Shown: positions 53,893 through 61,985 of the stretch, one piece after another | Layout: each line of letters begins with the position of its first letter | Numbering within the stretch: the stretch's first letter is position 1 | From: Anaeromyxobacter dehalogenans 2CP-1 | GTDB lineage: Bacteria; Myxococcota; Myxococcia; Myxococcales; Anaeromyxobacteraceae | Assembly: GCF_000022145.1 (NCBI RefSeq) | Contig: NC_011891.1 | Coordinates: 4,260,501 to 4,324,500 of the forward strand | DNA length: 64,000 nt | Reading direction: 5' to 3' | The notes under the pieces: generated by a model | The model's input: only the letters and a program-made list of their open reading frames with translations | Told to the model about the DNA's origin: nothing | The model's database searches: none | Translations under genes and position numbers: made by a program

Positions 53893-54509
53893 CGGAGCGC
53901 GAGCTCCAGGACCTGCTGGACGGCCGCCCCGGTCCGCTCGCCGCGGAGCGGCTGCTGTCGTCCCTGCCGCCGGAGGAGCGCCAGGCCGCGCTCCGCCTGG
54001 TGGCGCTCTCGCGCCTGGCCGGCGCCGGCCCGCGCCCCACGCCGTCCGACGACTTCGTCCGGCGTACCCTCGTGCGCGTGCGCGCCAGCCGCCCGCCGCG
54101 GCGGCGGCCGCTGCTCGCCTGGCTGACGGCGCCGCGCCTCTCGCCGCTCGGCGCGCTCGCCGGCGCGGGGGCCGCGGCGTTCCTGGCGCTGGCGGTGGCC
54201 CGCTTCCCGGCGCCGCCCCCGCCGGACGCCGCGCGCGCCCCCGAGGCGCGGGTGGTGCGGGCGCGGCTCGCGCTGGCCGCCCCCGACGCGCGGGTGGTGC
54301 GCGTCGCCGGCGACTTCAACGGCTGGAAGCCCGAGGTGACGCCGCTCCGGCGCGGCGCCGACGGCGTGTGGACGGTGGAGGTCCCGCTCCGGCCCGGCCG
54401 CCGCTACGAGTACATGTTCGTGGTGGACGGCTCGTGGACCACCGACCCGGGCGCGCGCGCCCTCGCCGACGACGGGTTCGGCGGGAAGAACGCGATCCTG
54501 GACCTGTAG
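53889..54509 (+). CDS. Putative anti-sigma factor with extracytoplasmic CBM48 (glycogen-binding-like) domain
   Basis: The 206-residue protein has a cytosolic N-terminal region (1-75) with an anti-sigma-like SDDFVRRTLVRVRAS segment, one membrane segment (about 85-107), a Pro/Ala linker and a C-terminal CBM48/AMPK-type domain (about 137-206): VRVAGDFNGWKPEVTPLRRG, GVWTVEVPL, RRYEYMFVVDGSWTTDP and DDGFGGKNAILDL. Trp146, Trp161, Trp183 and Asn201 occupy positions like the glucan-binding residues of this family. It has no Cys and no zinc-finger anti-sigma motif. The GTG start overlaps the sigma factor stop. I infer that it holds the sigma factor at the membrane until the outer domain senses a glycan. 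Confidence 0.75.
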   Translation: MTERELQDLLDGRPGPLAAERLLSSLPPEERQAALRLVALSRLAGAGPRPTPSDDFVRRTLVRVRASRPPRRRPLLAWLTAPRLSPLGALAGAGAAAFLALAVARFPAPPPPDAARAPEARVVRARLALAAPDARVVRVAGDFNGWKPEVTPLRRGADGVWTVEVPLRPGRRYEYMFVVDGSWTTDPGARALADDGFGGKNAILDL

Positions 54510-54511
54510 GC

Positions 54512-55405
54512 GTGCTCGCGCCGAGCCTCGTCGCCCTCGCGCTGTGCTCGGCCGCGCACGGCGGCAACGGCCGCCTGGTGCTCTCGGCGCGCGCCGGCGC
54601 CGGGTGGGCCGGCGACACCTACCTGGGCGCGGACATGGGCGGCGGCGCGTTCGCAGAGCTGGCGCCCTCGGCGCGGCTGGATCTCTCGCTGGCGCCGCGC
54701 CTGAAGCTGGACGCCACCGGCGAGGTCTCCCTCGCGCGCTACCAGGCCGGCGGCTTCGGCGCCACGTCCGGGTCCGCCGGGGTCCGTACCCGCTGGCTCG
54801 GCGACGGATGGGACGCCTCGCTCGCCGCGGCCGTCGAGCACGCCGCGTTCACCTCCGGCGTGCCGCTCGGCGACCTCGCCGCCGGGCCACAGGTGGACGC
54901 CACCACCGCGGCGCTGCTCACGCCGCAGCTCCGGGTGCGGACCGGGCCGGTCGCGCTGCGCGCCGCGGTCACCGGCGCGCTGCGCTCCTCGCGCGCGTCC
55001 GGCGACCGGGTGGGCGAGCGCGGGCTCGCGGCGCTCGCCGCCGCGGAGTGGGCGCCGTGCCGGCGCGCGGCGCTGGAGCTGTCGCTCCGGCACGAGCGCG
55101 TCGCGAGCGAGGACCCCGCGTTCGAGCTGCGCGCCTGGGGCGGCGCGGCGAGCGCGCTCCTCAACCCCGCCGGCGCGCTGGAGGCGTCGGCGGTCGCGCA
55201 GGTGCACCGCGCCGCGCTGCACGGCGGCGTGGACGAGACGGCCTGGCGCGCCACGCTGGACCTCGCCCATCCGGCGGGCCCGGTCTGGCTGGTGGTCTCC
55301 GGCGGCTGGGCCCGCAGCGCGACCGGCGGCGCCGGGCGCGCCGTGGCCGACCGCGCGACGGTGTTCGCGGGCGTGCGCGGCAGCGCGCGGGTGCTCTCGT
55401 GGTGA
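54512..55405 (+). CDS. Predicted outer-membrane beta-barrel protein in ECF/CBM48 operon
   Basis: The 297-residue protein has a short signal peptide (LAPSLVALALCSAAHG) and then many alternating amphipathic strands (RLVLSARAGAGWAGDTYLGA, RLDLSLAPRLKLDATGEVSL, LRVRTGPVALRAAVTGALRS), ending FAGVRGSARVLSW with a terminal aromatic residue. Two nucleotides separate it from the anti-sigma stop, and its own stop overlaps the next gene by four bases (GTGA), so it is an integral operon member. It could be a glycan-export or sensing channel; the family is not recognised. Confidence 0.68.
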   Translation: MLAPSLVALALCSAAHGGNGRLVLSARAGAGWAGDTYLGADMGGGAFAELAPSARLDLSLAPRLKLDATGEVSLARYQAGGFGATSGSAGVRTRWLGDGWDASLAAAVEHAAFTSGVPLGDLAAGPQVDATTAALLTPQLRVRTGPVALRAAVTGALRSSRASGDRVGERGLAALAAAEWAPCRRAALELSLRHERVASEDPAFELRAWGGAASALLNPAGALEASAVAQVHRAALHGGVDETAWRATLDLAHPAGPVWLVVSGGWARSATGGAGRAVADRATVFAGVRGSARVLSW

Positions 55406-55770
55406 GCGGGCGCGGCCGGCTCGCGGCGCTGGCCCTCGCGGCCCTCGCCGGCGCGGGCGCCTGCGCGCCGCGCGCGACCGTCCGCGCGCCCGCGCGGGCA
55501 TCCACCCAGGGTGAGCGCGCGCCCACCGTGTTCACGTTCCGGGGCCCCGCCGAGGCGGTCGCGCTGCGCGGCACCATGACCGGGTGGGACGCGCTCCCGC
55601 TCGAGCGCGAGGGCGATCGCTTCGTGCTCGCGATATCGCTCGCGAGCGGTCGCTACGAGTACCGCTTCGAGGTGCGCCGCGGCGGCGAACTGCGTATCGT
55701 GCTCCCGGCGGACGCCGAGCGGGTGGACGACGGCTTCGGGGGCGAGAACGCGGTCCTCCGTGTCCCGTAA
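55402..55770 (+). CDS. Envelope protein with CBM48-like domain, probable lipoprotein
   Basis: The 122-residue protein has a hydrophobic N-terminus ending LAGAGAC (Cys21; the lipobox is atypical with Ala at -3), a linker and a CBM48-like domain (about 42-122): TVFTFRGPAEAVALRGTMTG then W, RFVLAISLASGRYEYRFEV and DDGFGGENAVLRVP. The C-terminal DDGFGGxNA(I/V)L motif is shared with the anti-sigma-like protein two genes upstream, so both domains may bind the same ligand. The start GTG overlaps the barrel gene stop. Confidence 0.7.
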   Translation: MSGRGRLAALALAALAGAGACAPRATVRAPARASTQGERAPTVFTFRGPAEAVALRGTMTGWDALPLEREGDRFVLAISLASGRYEYRFEVRRGGELRIVLPADAERVDDGFGGENAVLRVP

Positions 55771-55833
55771 CCGCGTGCTCCCACGCTCGTCGGGTCGGGT
55801 GGTGCGGACGTCGGCAGAACGGAGACACCGTCG

Positions 55834-56718
55834 GTGATCGTCGCGCTTTTCCTCACCTCGCTCGTCCTCGGCGTCCCCGCGCCGTCGGCGCCGTCCGCGC
55901 CGGACCCGGTGCAGGCGGCGGGCGCCGCAGGCGTCCCCGCCGCGCTGGCCCGCGACGTGGCGAGCCGGGCGGGGGCGCGCGGCGTCGCGCCGGAGCGGGC
56001 GCTCGCGCCGGTGGTCGCGGCTGCCCGCGCCGGCCTGCCGGGCGAGGTGGTCGCGGCGAAGATCCTCGAGGGCCTGGCCAAGGGCGCCCCGCCGGAGCGC
56101 GTGCTCGAGGTCGCCGCGGAGCTGGGCGGCCGCCTCTCGCGCGCGGCGGCGCTGGTGGCGCAGGCGCGCGCCTCCGGGCTGCCGCTCCGCGGCGACCGGA
56201 CCGCGGCGCTCGCCGACCTGGCCGGCGCGCTCGGCGCGGGCGTGCCGCCGGACGCGGTGCTCCAGCTCGTCGACGCGGCGCGGGGCGCGTCCGGCGGGAG
56301 CTGCGAGGCGGTGGTGGCGGCGGCCCGCACGCTCGGTGAGCTGGCACGGCGCGGCGTGCCGGTCCGGGAGACGCTGCCGCTCGGCGCGGCGCTCGCGCAG
56401 CGCGCGCCAGCGTCCGCCGGCGAGGTGGCGGCGCTCTACGACGCGTACCGGGCCGAGGGCGGCCGGGACGCGGCGGCGTTCCTGGTCGAGGCCGAGCGCC
56501 GCGTCCAGGCCGGCGCGGCGCTGCAGGGCATGGTGGACACGTTCGGCGAGTCGCCCGACCACCTGGTGCGCGCGCGGAGCCGCGCCGCCGACGCCGCCGC
56601 CGGCGGCCTGGACAAGGCCTCCGAGCACGTCCGCAGCGCGCGCGAGGGCGTCGGCCCCGGGTCGCCGCCCGGCCTGGAGCGCGTTCCACCCGGCCGCGGG
56701 CCGAAGAAGCCCAAGTAG
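55834..56718 (+). CDS. Secreted Ala-rich helical protein, unknown function
   Basis: The 294-residue protein has a signal-like N-terminus (VIVALFLTSLVLGVPAPSAP) and then repeated amphipathic helices such as ERALAPVVAAARAGLPGEVV and ERVLEVAAELGGRLSRAAAL, with a basic Pro/Lys end (GRGPKKPK). It starts 63 nt after the CBM48 lipoprotein, with ACGGAGA upstream of GTG, and may be the last gene of that operon. No family is recognised. Two Cys are absent from the mature helices except one at about 153. Confidence 0.6.
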   Translation: MIVALFLTSLVLGVPAPSAPSAPDPVQAAGAAGVPAALARDVASRAGARGVAPERALAPVVAAARAGLPGEVVAAKILEGLAKGAPPERVLEVAAELGGRLSRAAALVAQARASGLPLRGDRTAALADLAGALGAGVPPDAVLQLVDAARGASGGSCEAVVAAARTLGELARRGVPVRETLPLGAALAQRAPASAGEVAALYDAYRAEGGRDAAAFLVEAERRVQAGAALQGMVDTFGESPDHLVRARSRAADAAAGGLDKASEHVRSAREGVGPGSPPGLERVPPGRGPKKPK

Positions 56719-56743
56719 GACCGCCGCCCACCGGTGCGTCGCC

Positions 56744-56773
56744 TTGTGGTCCCCCGAGGGGGCGGGCTAACAT
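56744..56773 (+). promoter_or_regulatory. Promoter of leaderless kinase transcript
   Basis: TTGTGG (56744-56749) and TAACAT (56768-56773) are 18 bp apart, and TAACAT ends six bases before the GTG start at 56780. This is the best-supported example of the short-leader promoters in the window because a -35-like box is also visible. Confidence 0.6.
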
Positions 56774-56779
56774 CCCGCC

Positions 56780-58561
56780 GTGGTCGAGGCCGCCCCTTCC
56801 ATCCCGACGGACTTCAAGCCGCACCTGTTCGGCAAGTTCTTCCTCCTCCAGCGTCTCGCCATCGGCGGGATGGCGGAGATCTTCCGCGCGCGCGTCCCGG
56901 GCGCCGGCGGGTTCGAGAAGGAGCTGGTGGTGAAGCGCATCCTGCCCGCGCGCGCGCAGGATCACGGCTTCATCAAGATGCTGGTGAACGAGGCGAAGCT
57001 CACCGTCCAGCTCACCCACTCGAACATCGCCCAGGTCTACGAGTGCGGGAAGATCGACGGGAACTACTTCATCTCGATGGAGCTGGTGAACGGCGTCTCC
57101 CTCAAGGAGATGATGCAGGCCTTCGCCCGCGCCGGCGCGCAACTCTCGCCCGAGCAGGCCATCTACATGGTGCTGCAGCTCCTCACCGGGCTCGACTACG
57201 CGCACAAGAAGACCGACGCGCAGGGCCAGCCGCTGCAGATCGTCCACTGCGACGTCTCGCCCGACAACGCGCTCGTGTCCTGGGAAGGCGAGATCAAGCT
57301 GCTCGACTTCGGCATCGCGCGCGCCGCCACCGGGCTGTCGAACTACAAGGAAGGCATGCTGATGGGGAAGCTCGGGTACGTCGCGCCCGAGCAGGCCTCG
57401 CTGGAGCGGCGCTGGGATCACCGGGTGGACCTGTTCGCCGCGGGGATCCTGCTGTACGAGCTGCTCACCAAGCAGAAGCCGTTCCCCAAGGCCACCGACG
57501 TCGAGTCGCTCGTCGCCGCGCGCAAGGCGCGGGTGGTGCCGCCGACCTCGATCGACCCGCGCCTGCCCAGGGAGATCGACGCCATCGTGGCGCGGGCGCT
57601 CGCCTACGATCCCGACGAGCGCTTCACCGACGCGCGCGCGTTCGCCGGCGCGCTGGTGGACGTGCTCTTCCCGACCCCGCAGTCGTCCATCCAGGACCTG
57701 CTCGGCAAGCAGATGCAGCAGGTGTTCGCGGAGAAGATCGCGCGGCAGCGCAGCGCGCGCGCCCACGACCCGCTCATCATGAAGGTGCTCTCCAACCTCG
57801 CCGAGAAGCAGCAGGCGCAGGCGGAGTACGAGCGGCTCTCGGCGCCGGCCACCACGCCGCCGGCGGGGCTGCCCGCCGCGGCCGGCTCCGGCGCGTCGCC
57901 CTTCGACCCCATCGCGCCGCTGCCCTCGGACGTGCTCCCGGCCGCCGAGCCGGCCCGGCCCCCGCCGCGGAAGGCGCGCAGCCACCGCCCGCCGCCGCGC
58001 GAGGGCATCCGGCTGCGCACCGCCGTGCTGGTCGGGCTGGTGCTGGCGGTCGGCGGCGCCGCCGGGCTGCACTACGCCGAGACCTGGCTGCGCACCGGCA
58101 TCCTGGTGGTCACGTCCGAGCCGCCCGGCGCCGAGGTCACGCTGGATGGCGTCCGCTCCGGCGCGACCACGCCGGCGGTGCTGGAGGGGCTCGTCCTGTC
58201 GAGGCCGCACCAGGTCGCGCTGGACGGGCCGGGCGTGCGCGCGGTGACGATGGACCTGGCGCCGGTGCCCGGCACGCTGGTGCGCCGCGTCCACGCCCGG
58301 CTCGAGACCGCGCTCGGCGCGGTGACGATCGAGAGCCAGCCGGCGGGCGCCGAGGTGCGCCTGGACGGGCGCGTGGTCGGGCGCGCCCCGGTGACGGTGC
58401 TGGGGGTGCGCCTCGACGAGCGCCACCGCGTGGACCTCACCCTCCCCGGCCACGAGATCGACCAGTTCGTGGTGCTGCCGGAGAAGGACGGGACGCGCTT
58501 CACCCGCAAGCTCGGCCGCAGCGATCAGCCCGAGCCGCGCGAGAAGGCGATCGGGCCGTAG
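56780..58561 (+). CDS. Membrane Ser/Thr protein kinase with PEGA repeats
   Basis: The 593-residue protein has a kinase domain (about 18-300) with LAIGGMAEIFRARV, catalytic Lys in ELVVKRILP, IVHCDVSPDNALV, LLDFGIARA and a VAPEQ segment. The catalytic loop has HCD in place of HRD, common in myxobacterial kinases. A Pro-rich linker leads to one membrane segment (about 411-430) and two PEGA domains outside (about 443-510 and 515-585; EPPGAEVTLDGVRSG and QPAGAEVRLDGRVVG). PEGA domains are thought to bind the cell surface. An FHA-domain gene follows 19 nt later and is a natural partner for phosphothreonine signalling. Confidence 0.88.
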   Translation: MVEAAPSIPTDFKPHLFGKFFLLQRLAIGGMAEIFRARVPGAGGFEKELVVKRILPARAQDHGFIKMLVNEAKLTVQLTHSNIAQVYECGKIDGNYFISMELVNGVSLKEMMQAFARAGAQLSPEQAIYMVLQLLTGLDYAHKKTDAQGQPLQIVHCDVSPDNALVSWEGEIKLLDFGIARAATGLSNYKEGMLMGKLGYVAPEQASLERRWDHRVDLFAAGILLYELLTKQKPFPKATDVESLVAARKARVVPPTSIDPRLPREIDAIVARALAYDPDERFTDARAFAGALVDVLFPTPQSSIQDLLGKQMQQVFAEKIARQRSARAHDPLIMKVLSNLAEKQQAQAEYERLSAPATTPPAGLPAAAGSGASPFDPIAPLPSDVLPAAEPARPPPRKARSHRPPPREGIRLRTAVLVGLVLAVGGAAGLHYAETWLRTGILVVTSEPPGAEVTLDGVRSGATTPAVLEGLVLSRPHQVALDGPGVRAVTMDLAPVPGTLVRRVHARLETALGAVTIESQPAGAEVRLDGRVVGRAPVTVLGVRLDERHRVDLTLPGHEIDQFVVLPEKDGTRFTRKLGRSDQPEPREKAIGP

Positions 58562-58580
58562 CCCGGGGGATCGGCGTGCG

Positions 58581-59357
58581 ATGAAGCTCGTCATCGAGGA
58601 CGCCGAGGGGACGCGGTCGGTGGTGCCGTTCGACGGCGACGAGGTCAGCGTCGGCCGGGCGCCGGAGGGCAACTCCTTCCACATGGCCGATCGCGACGTG
58701 TCGCGCCGCCACGCGCGGTTCGTGCGCGCCGGCGGCGCGGTGTTCGTCGAGGACCTGGGCAGCCTCACCGGCACGCGCGTCAACGGCGAGCGGATCTCCG
58801 GGCGGCGGCGGCTGCGCGAGGGCGACCTGGTGGAGATCGGCGCCTACGATCTCGCGCTGCTGCCCGACGTGGACGCGGCCGGCGCGGGCGCGCCCCCGCC
58901 CATCCCGCACGGCGCGCGCACGCCGGATCCGACCGCCGGCCGCCGCACGCCCGAGCCGGGCACCGCCGCGCCGCCGCCCGGCCGCCCCACCCCGCCCAGC
59001 CTGCGGATCCCCGTTCCTGCGGCGGCTGTCGCGCCCGCTGCACCGACCCCGGCCGCGGCGCCTGCCCCCGCGCCGTCCGCGCAGCCCCCGCCGGCCGCCG
59101 CCGCGCCGTCGCGGCCCACGCCGCGCCCGTCCGCGCCGGCCCACGCCGCCCCCGCGCCCTTCCCCTCCGCCCCGACCCCCGCCGCGCCCGCGGTGGCGCC
59201 GCCCGCCCCGCGCACCTCGCGCACCGGCCGCACCGTGGCGGTCGCGCTCGTCGCGGGAGCGGTGGCGCTCGCGCTCGGCATCGCCGCCGGCTGGACGGTG
59301 GGCCGGCTCGGCGCCGCGCCCGCCGCGGAGCCGCCCGGCGCCCCCGCGTCGCGCTGA
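58581..59357 (+). CDS. FHA domain protein with C-terminal membrane anchor
   Basis: The 258-residue protein has an FHA domain (about 1-95) with VGRAPEGNSFHMADRDVSRRH, VEDLGSLTGTRVNGERI and LREGDLVEIG, carrying the Gly-Arg, Ser and His/Asn residues that read phosphothreonine. A Pro/Ala-rich disordered linker (about 100-215) leads to one membrane segment (about 224-245, VAVALVAGAVALALGIAAGW) near the C-terminus. The FHA domain would face the cytosol, close to the upstream kinase. Confidence 0.85.
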   Translation: MKLVIEDAEGTRSVVPFDGDEVSVGRAPEGNSFHMADRDVSRRHARFVRAGGAVFVEDLGSLTGTRVNGERISGRRRLREGDLVEIGAYDLALLPDVDAAGAGAPPPIPHGARTPDPTAGRRTPEPGTAAPPPGRPTPPSLRIPVPAAAVAPAAPTPAAAPAPAPSAQPPPAAAAPSRPTPRPSAPAHAAPAPFPSAPTPAAPAVAPPAPRTSRTGRTVAVALVAGAVALALGIAAGWTVGRLGAAPAAEPPGAPASR

Positions 59358-59372
59358 GGCGCGCCCGCGCCG

Positions 59373-60161
59373 TCACTCACCGCGGAAGCGGGGCGGCCGC
59401 CGCTCGGCGCGCGCCTGCCGCGCCTCGCGCATGTCCGCGCTCTCGAACGCGCGGCGCCGGAGGCCGGCGATCTCCTCGCGCTCCCGCTCGGACAGCCCGC
59501 GCTCGTGCATGCCCTCCAGGAGCTGGAGGATCCGCTTCATCCCCTGCACCGCCAGCGGCGCGTTGGCCGCGATCTCGTCGGCCAGCGCGAGCGCCACCGC
59601 CTCGGCGCCGGCGGCGGGCGCCACCCGGTTCACCAGCCCCCACGCCAGCGCGGTGGCGGCGTCCACCGGACGGCCGACCAGGAACAGCTCGCGCGTGCGC
59701 GCCGCGCCCACCAGGCCGAGGAACCGCCGGATCCCGCCCTCCGGGTAGACCACCCCGAGCTTCGCCGGCGGCAGGCCGAGCAGCGCGCCCTCGCGCGCGA
59801 CCCGCAGGTCGCACGTGGCCGCGAGCTCCAGCCCGCCGCCGAACGCGCCGCCGTTCAGGAACGCGACCGTCGGGCAGGGGACCGCCGACAGCGCGTCCGC
59901 GACGCGCTCCACCGCCTCGTCCGGGCGCAGCCCGGCGCGCGAGGTGCGGCCCATCTCGGCGAGGTCGAACCCGGACGAGAACGCGTCCTCGCCTGCGCCG
60001 CGGAGCAGCAGGCAGCGCACCCCGTCCCGCGCGGCGGCGGCGCAGGCCTCCTCGAGCTCGTCCAGGGCGCGGAAGTCGAGCGCGTTCCGCTTCGCGACGT
60101 TGTCGACGACGAGGACCCGGACCAGGCCGCGGTCCTCGGTGCGGACGCGCCGGCCGGTCAT
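59373..60161 (-). CDS. Enoyl-CoA hydratase/isomerase family protein
   Basis: The 262-residue crotonase-fold protein has VLVVDNVAKRNALDFRALDE, the oxyanion segments FSSGFDLAEMG and FLNGGAFGGGLELAATCDLR, and LGLPPAKLGVVYPEGG with RRFLGLVGAARTRELFLVGR. It acts on acyl-CoA thioesters; which reaction is catalysed (hydration, isomerisation or methylglutaconyl-CoA hydration) is not clear. The ATG overlaps the stop of the biotinyl carrier gene (ATGA). In branched-chain amino acid degradation clusters such a crotonase accompanies a biotin-dependent carboxylase, but the carboxylase is not in this window. Confidence 0.85.
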   Translation of the reverse strand: MTGRRVRTEDRGLVRVLVVDNVAKRNALDFRALDELEEACAAAARDGVRCLLLRGAGEDAFSSGFDLAEMGRTSRAGLRPDEAVERVADALSAVPCPTVAFLNGGAFGGGLELAATCDLRVAREGALLGLPPAKLGVVYPEGGIRRFLGLVGAARTRELFLVGRPVDAATALAWGLVNRVAPAAGAEAVALALADEIAANAPLAVQGMKRILQLLEGMHERGLSEREREEIAGLRRRAFESADMREARQARAERRPPRFRGE

Positions 60162-60370
60162 CCGACGACCAGCAGCACGTCACCCTCGGTGACCGACTGG
60201 CCCTCGCGGCAGCGCACCTCCTGCACCGTGCCGCCGTCCTCGGCCTCGAGCGGCATCTCCATCTTCATCGACTCGAGGACCACCAGCACGTCCCCGGGGC
60301 TGACCGGGTCCCCGGGCTTCTTCTCGATCCTCACCACGGTGCCGGTGATGTGCGCCGCCACGTTCGCCAT
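60158..60370 (-). CDS. Biotin/lipoyl carrier domain protein (biotin carboxyl carrier)
   Basis: The 70-residue single-domain carrier has the biotinylation motif VLESMKMEMP with acceptor Lys36, plus TVVRIEKKPGDPVSPGD and VRCREGQSVTEGDVLLVVG framing the barrel. The MKM motif indicates biotin rather than lipoate. It would carry CO2 in an acyl-CoA carboxylase whose other subunits are elsewhere. It heads a two-gene minus-strand operon with the crotonase. Its need for biotin ties in with the bioHC genes 9 kb away. Confidence 0.88.
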   Translation of the reverse strand: MANVAAHITGTVVRIEKKPGDPVSPGDVLVVLESMKMEMPLEAEDGGTVQEVRCREGQSVTEGDVLLVVG

Positions 60371-60529
60371 CGGTGTCTCCGTCTCGGGCGCCGGACCTGG
60401 GGCGCGTGCGGGCCGAAGGTAGCTTGCCCGCCCGGGCCCGGCAACGGGCACGGTGGGCGCCGTCGGCGCCGCGCGCTCCGACCTCGCCCGGCACCCGCCG
60501 CGCCCCGCGCGCCCGCCCGGCAGGGCGGC

Positions 60530-60535
60530 TATCCT
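60530..60535 (+). promoter_or_regulatory. -10 element of thioesterase gene
   Basis: TATCCT in GGCTATCCTC is the likely -10 box, about 50 bp before the thioesterase ATG, which has its own ribosome-binding site GGGAG at 60575-60579. Confidence 0.4.
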
Positions 60536-60584
60536 CGGGAGGCGGGGTCAACCGTCCTTCCCCGCCGCCACCCCGGGAGCCGCC

Positions 60585-61058
60585 ATGTCCGACGCCGCCG
60601 AGCCCAGCCTGCAGGAGCGCTACGCCCCCCGGAACGCCTGCTTCGGCTGCGGCCCGGCCAACGCGAAGGGGCTGCGCGTGCGGAGCTTCGAGCGTGGGGA
60701 CGAGGTCGTGGCCGAGTGGCAGGCCGAGCCGCACCACGAGGCGTTCGAGGGCATGCTCTCCGGCGGCATCACCGGCACGCTGCTGGACTGTCACTCGAAC
60801 TGGACCGCGGCGGTGCACCTGATGCGCAAGGCCGGCCTGGACGCGCCGCCCTGCACCGTGACGGCGGACTTCCACGTGCGGCTGCTGCGCCCGACGCCCA
60901 CCCGCGGCCCGGTCCAGCTGGCGGCGCGGGTGGTGGAGTCCGGCGAGGACCGGGCGGTGGTGGAGGCGACGCTGACCGCGGACGGGAAGCTGCGGGCCAC
61001 CTGCCGCGGCACGTTCGTGGCGGTGAAGGAGGGCCACCCCGCGTATCACCGCTGGTGA
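60585..61058 (+). CDS. Hotdog-fold thioesterase, PaaI family
   Basis: The 157-residue cytosolic protein has the N-terminal NACFGCGPANAKGLRVRSF segment, EGMLSGGITGTLLDCHSNWTAAVHL with the catalytic acidic residue, TVTADFHVRLLRPTP and ATLTADGKLRATCRGTFVAV. These are typical of PaaI-type acyl-CoA thioesterases, which release CoA from short or aromatic acyl-CoAs. The gene has its own promoter and a terminator directly after it. Confidence 0.85.
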   Translation: MSDAAEPSLQERYAPRNACFGCGPANAKGLRVRSFERGDEVVAEWQAEPHHEAFEGMLSGGITGTLLDCHSNWTAAVHLMRKAGLDAPPCTVTADFHVRLLRPTPTRGPVQLAARVVESGEDRAVVEATLTADGKLRATCRGTFVAVKEGHPAYHRW

Positions 61059-61089
61059 GCGCCGCCGCGCGGCCGCGGCCTGAACGCGA

Positions 61090-61113
61090 GAGGGCCCGCC
61101 GTGGCGGGCCCTC
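61090..61113. terminator. GC-rich hairpin after thioesterase gene
   Basis: GAGGGCCCGCC (61090-61100) pairs perfectly with GGCGGGCCCTC (61103-61113) around a 2 nt gap. It lies between convergent genes (thioesterase and PilZ-receiver). There is no T-rich tail on the plus side, so it may act on both strands or need Rho. Confidence 0.6.
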
Positions 61114-61145
61114 GAGCGCTGGAGGCTTCGTGCTGCTGCCCCCGT

Positions 61146-61985
61146 TCACCGGCGGGAGGCCGGTTTCGCGTCTGCCCGATCAGTGCCAACCTCGGCGTCC
61201 GCCGTCAACGCCTCCCGGCGGGCCTCCTCGCGAGGGGGAGCCGCCTGCAGGTGAGCCGCCCGCCCGTCGAGCAACGATCGGACCGCGCCGGAGAGATCCT
61301 GGTAGCTCACCGGCTTGCGCAGGAACAGCGAGACGCCGAGCCCGGAGAGCCGCTCGCGCTCCTGCTCACCCCCTGCGGTGATCACCACCACCGGCAGGTG
61401 GGCCAGCGTCGGCTCGGCCCGGATCCGCTCCACCAGCGTGATGCCGGAGACGATGGGCATGAAGACGTCGGTCACCACCACGTCCACGGCCGGCGCGCGC
61501 AGCAGCCGGTCGAACGCGGCCGCGCCGTCGCTCGCCACCTCGATGCCGAGGCCCGGGACGTGCTCGGTCTCGGACAGCCGGCGCAGCGCCGCCGCGTACA
61601 TGGTGGCGACGAGCGCGTTGTCCTCCACGAGGAGGATCCGGAACGACGGGTCCGGGTGGCGCACCCCGGCCACCCGCCGCGCCACGTCGGCGAGCCGCGC
61701 GCGGTCCTCGGGGCGATCGTCGGGGACGCGCACCGCCACGCCGGCCGGCGAGCCGTCCGAGCCGTCGCGGCGGCGCACCACCTCGATCTGGAGCTCGACG
61801 GGCTCGAGGAGCTGCGGGAACGAGAGCACCAGCGTGACGCGCTCGCCCTCGTCGAACGAGCGCTCGGTGCGGATGAACAGGCCGCCCGCCGAGAGGTTCT
61901 CGGTGTAGTCGAGCACGTTCTCGGCGCCCAGGTACTGGACCGCCAGGATCAGCGGGAACCTGGGGTGGGCGCGCCGTTCGTCCAT
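61146..61985 (-). CDS. PilZ domain plus response-regulator receiver protein
   Basis: The 279-residue cytosolic protein has an N-terminal PilZ domain (about 1-110) with the c-di-GMP motifs RRAHPRF (residues 4-10) and NLSAGGLFI (30-38), then a receiver domain (about 115-245) with acidic pair VEDN (Glu121, Asp122), phosphoacceptor Asp173 in VVTDVFMP and LRKPVSYQDL. A disordered charged tail follows. The PilZ motif has NxSxxG rather than DxSxxG, a seen variant. Such proteins could join a phosphorelay to c-di-GMP control of motility or surface behaviour. ATG at 61985 gives the complete RxxxR motif. Confidence 0.87.
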   Translation of the reverse strand: MDERRAHPRFPLILAVQYLGAENVLDYTENLSAGGLFIRTERSFDEGERVTLVLSFPQLLEPVELQIEVVRRRDGSDGSPAGVAVRVPDDRPEDRARLADVARRVAGVRHPDPSFRILLVEDNALVATMYAAALRRLSETEHVPGLGIEVASDGAAAFDRLLRAPAVDVVVTDVFMPIVSGITLVERIRAEPTLAHLPVVVITAGGEQERERLSGLGVSLFLRKPVSYQDLSGAVRSLLDGRAAHLQAAPPREEARREALTADAEVGTDRADAKPASRR

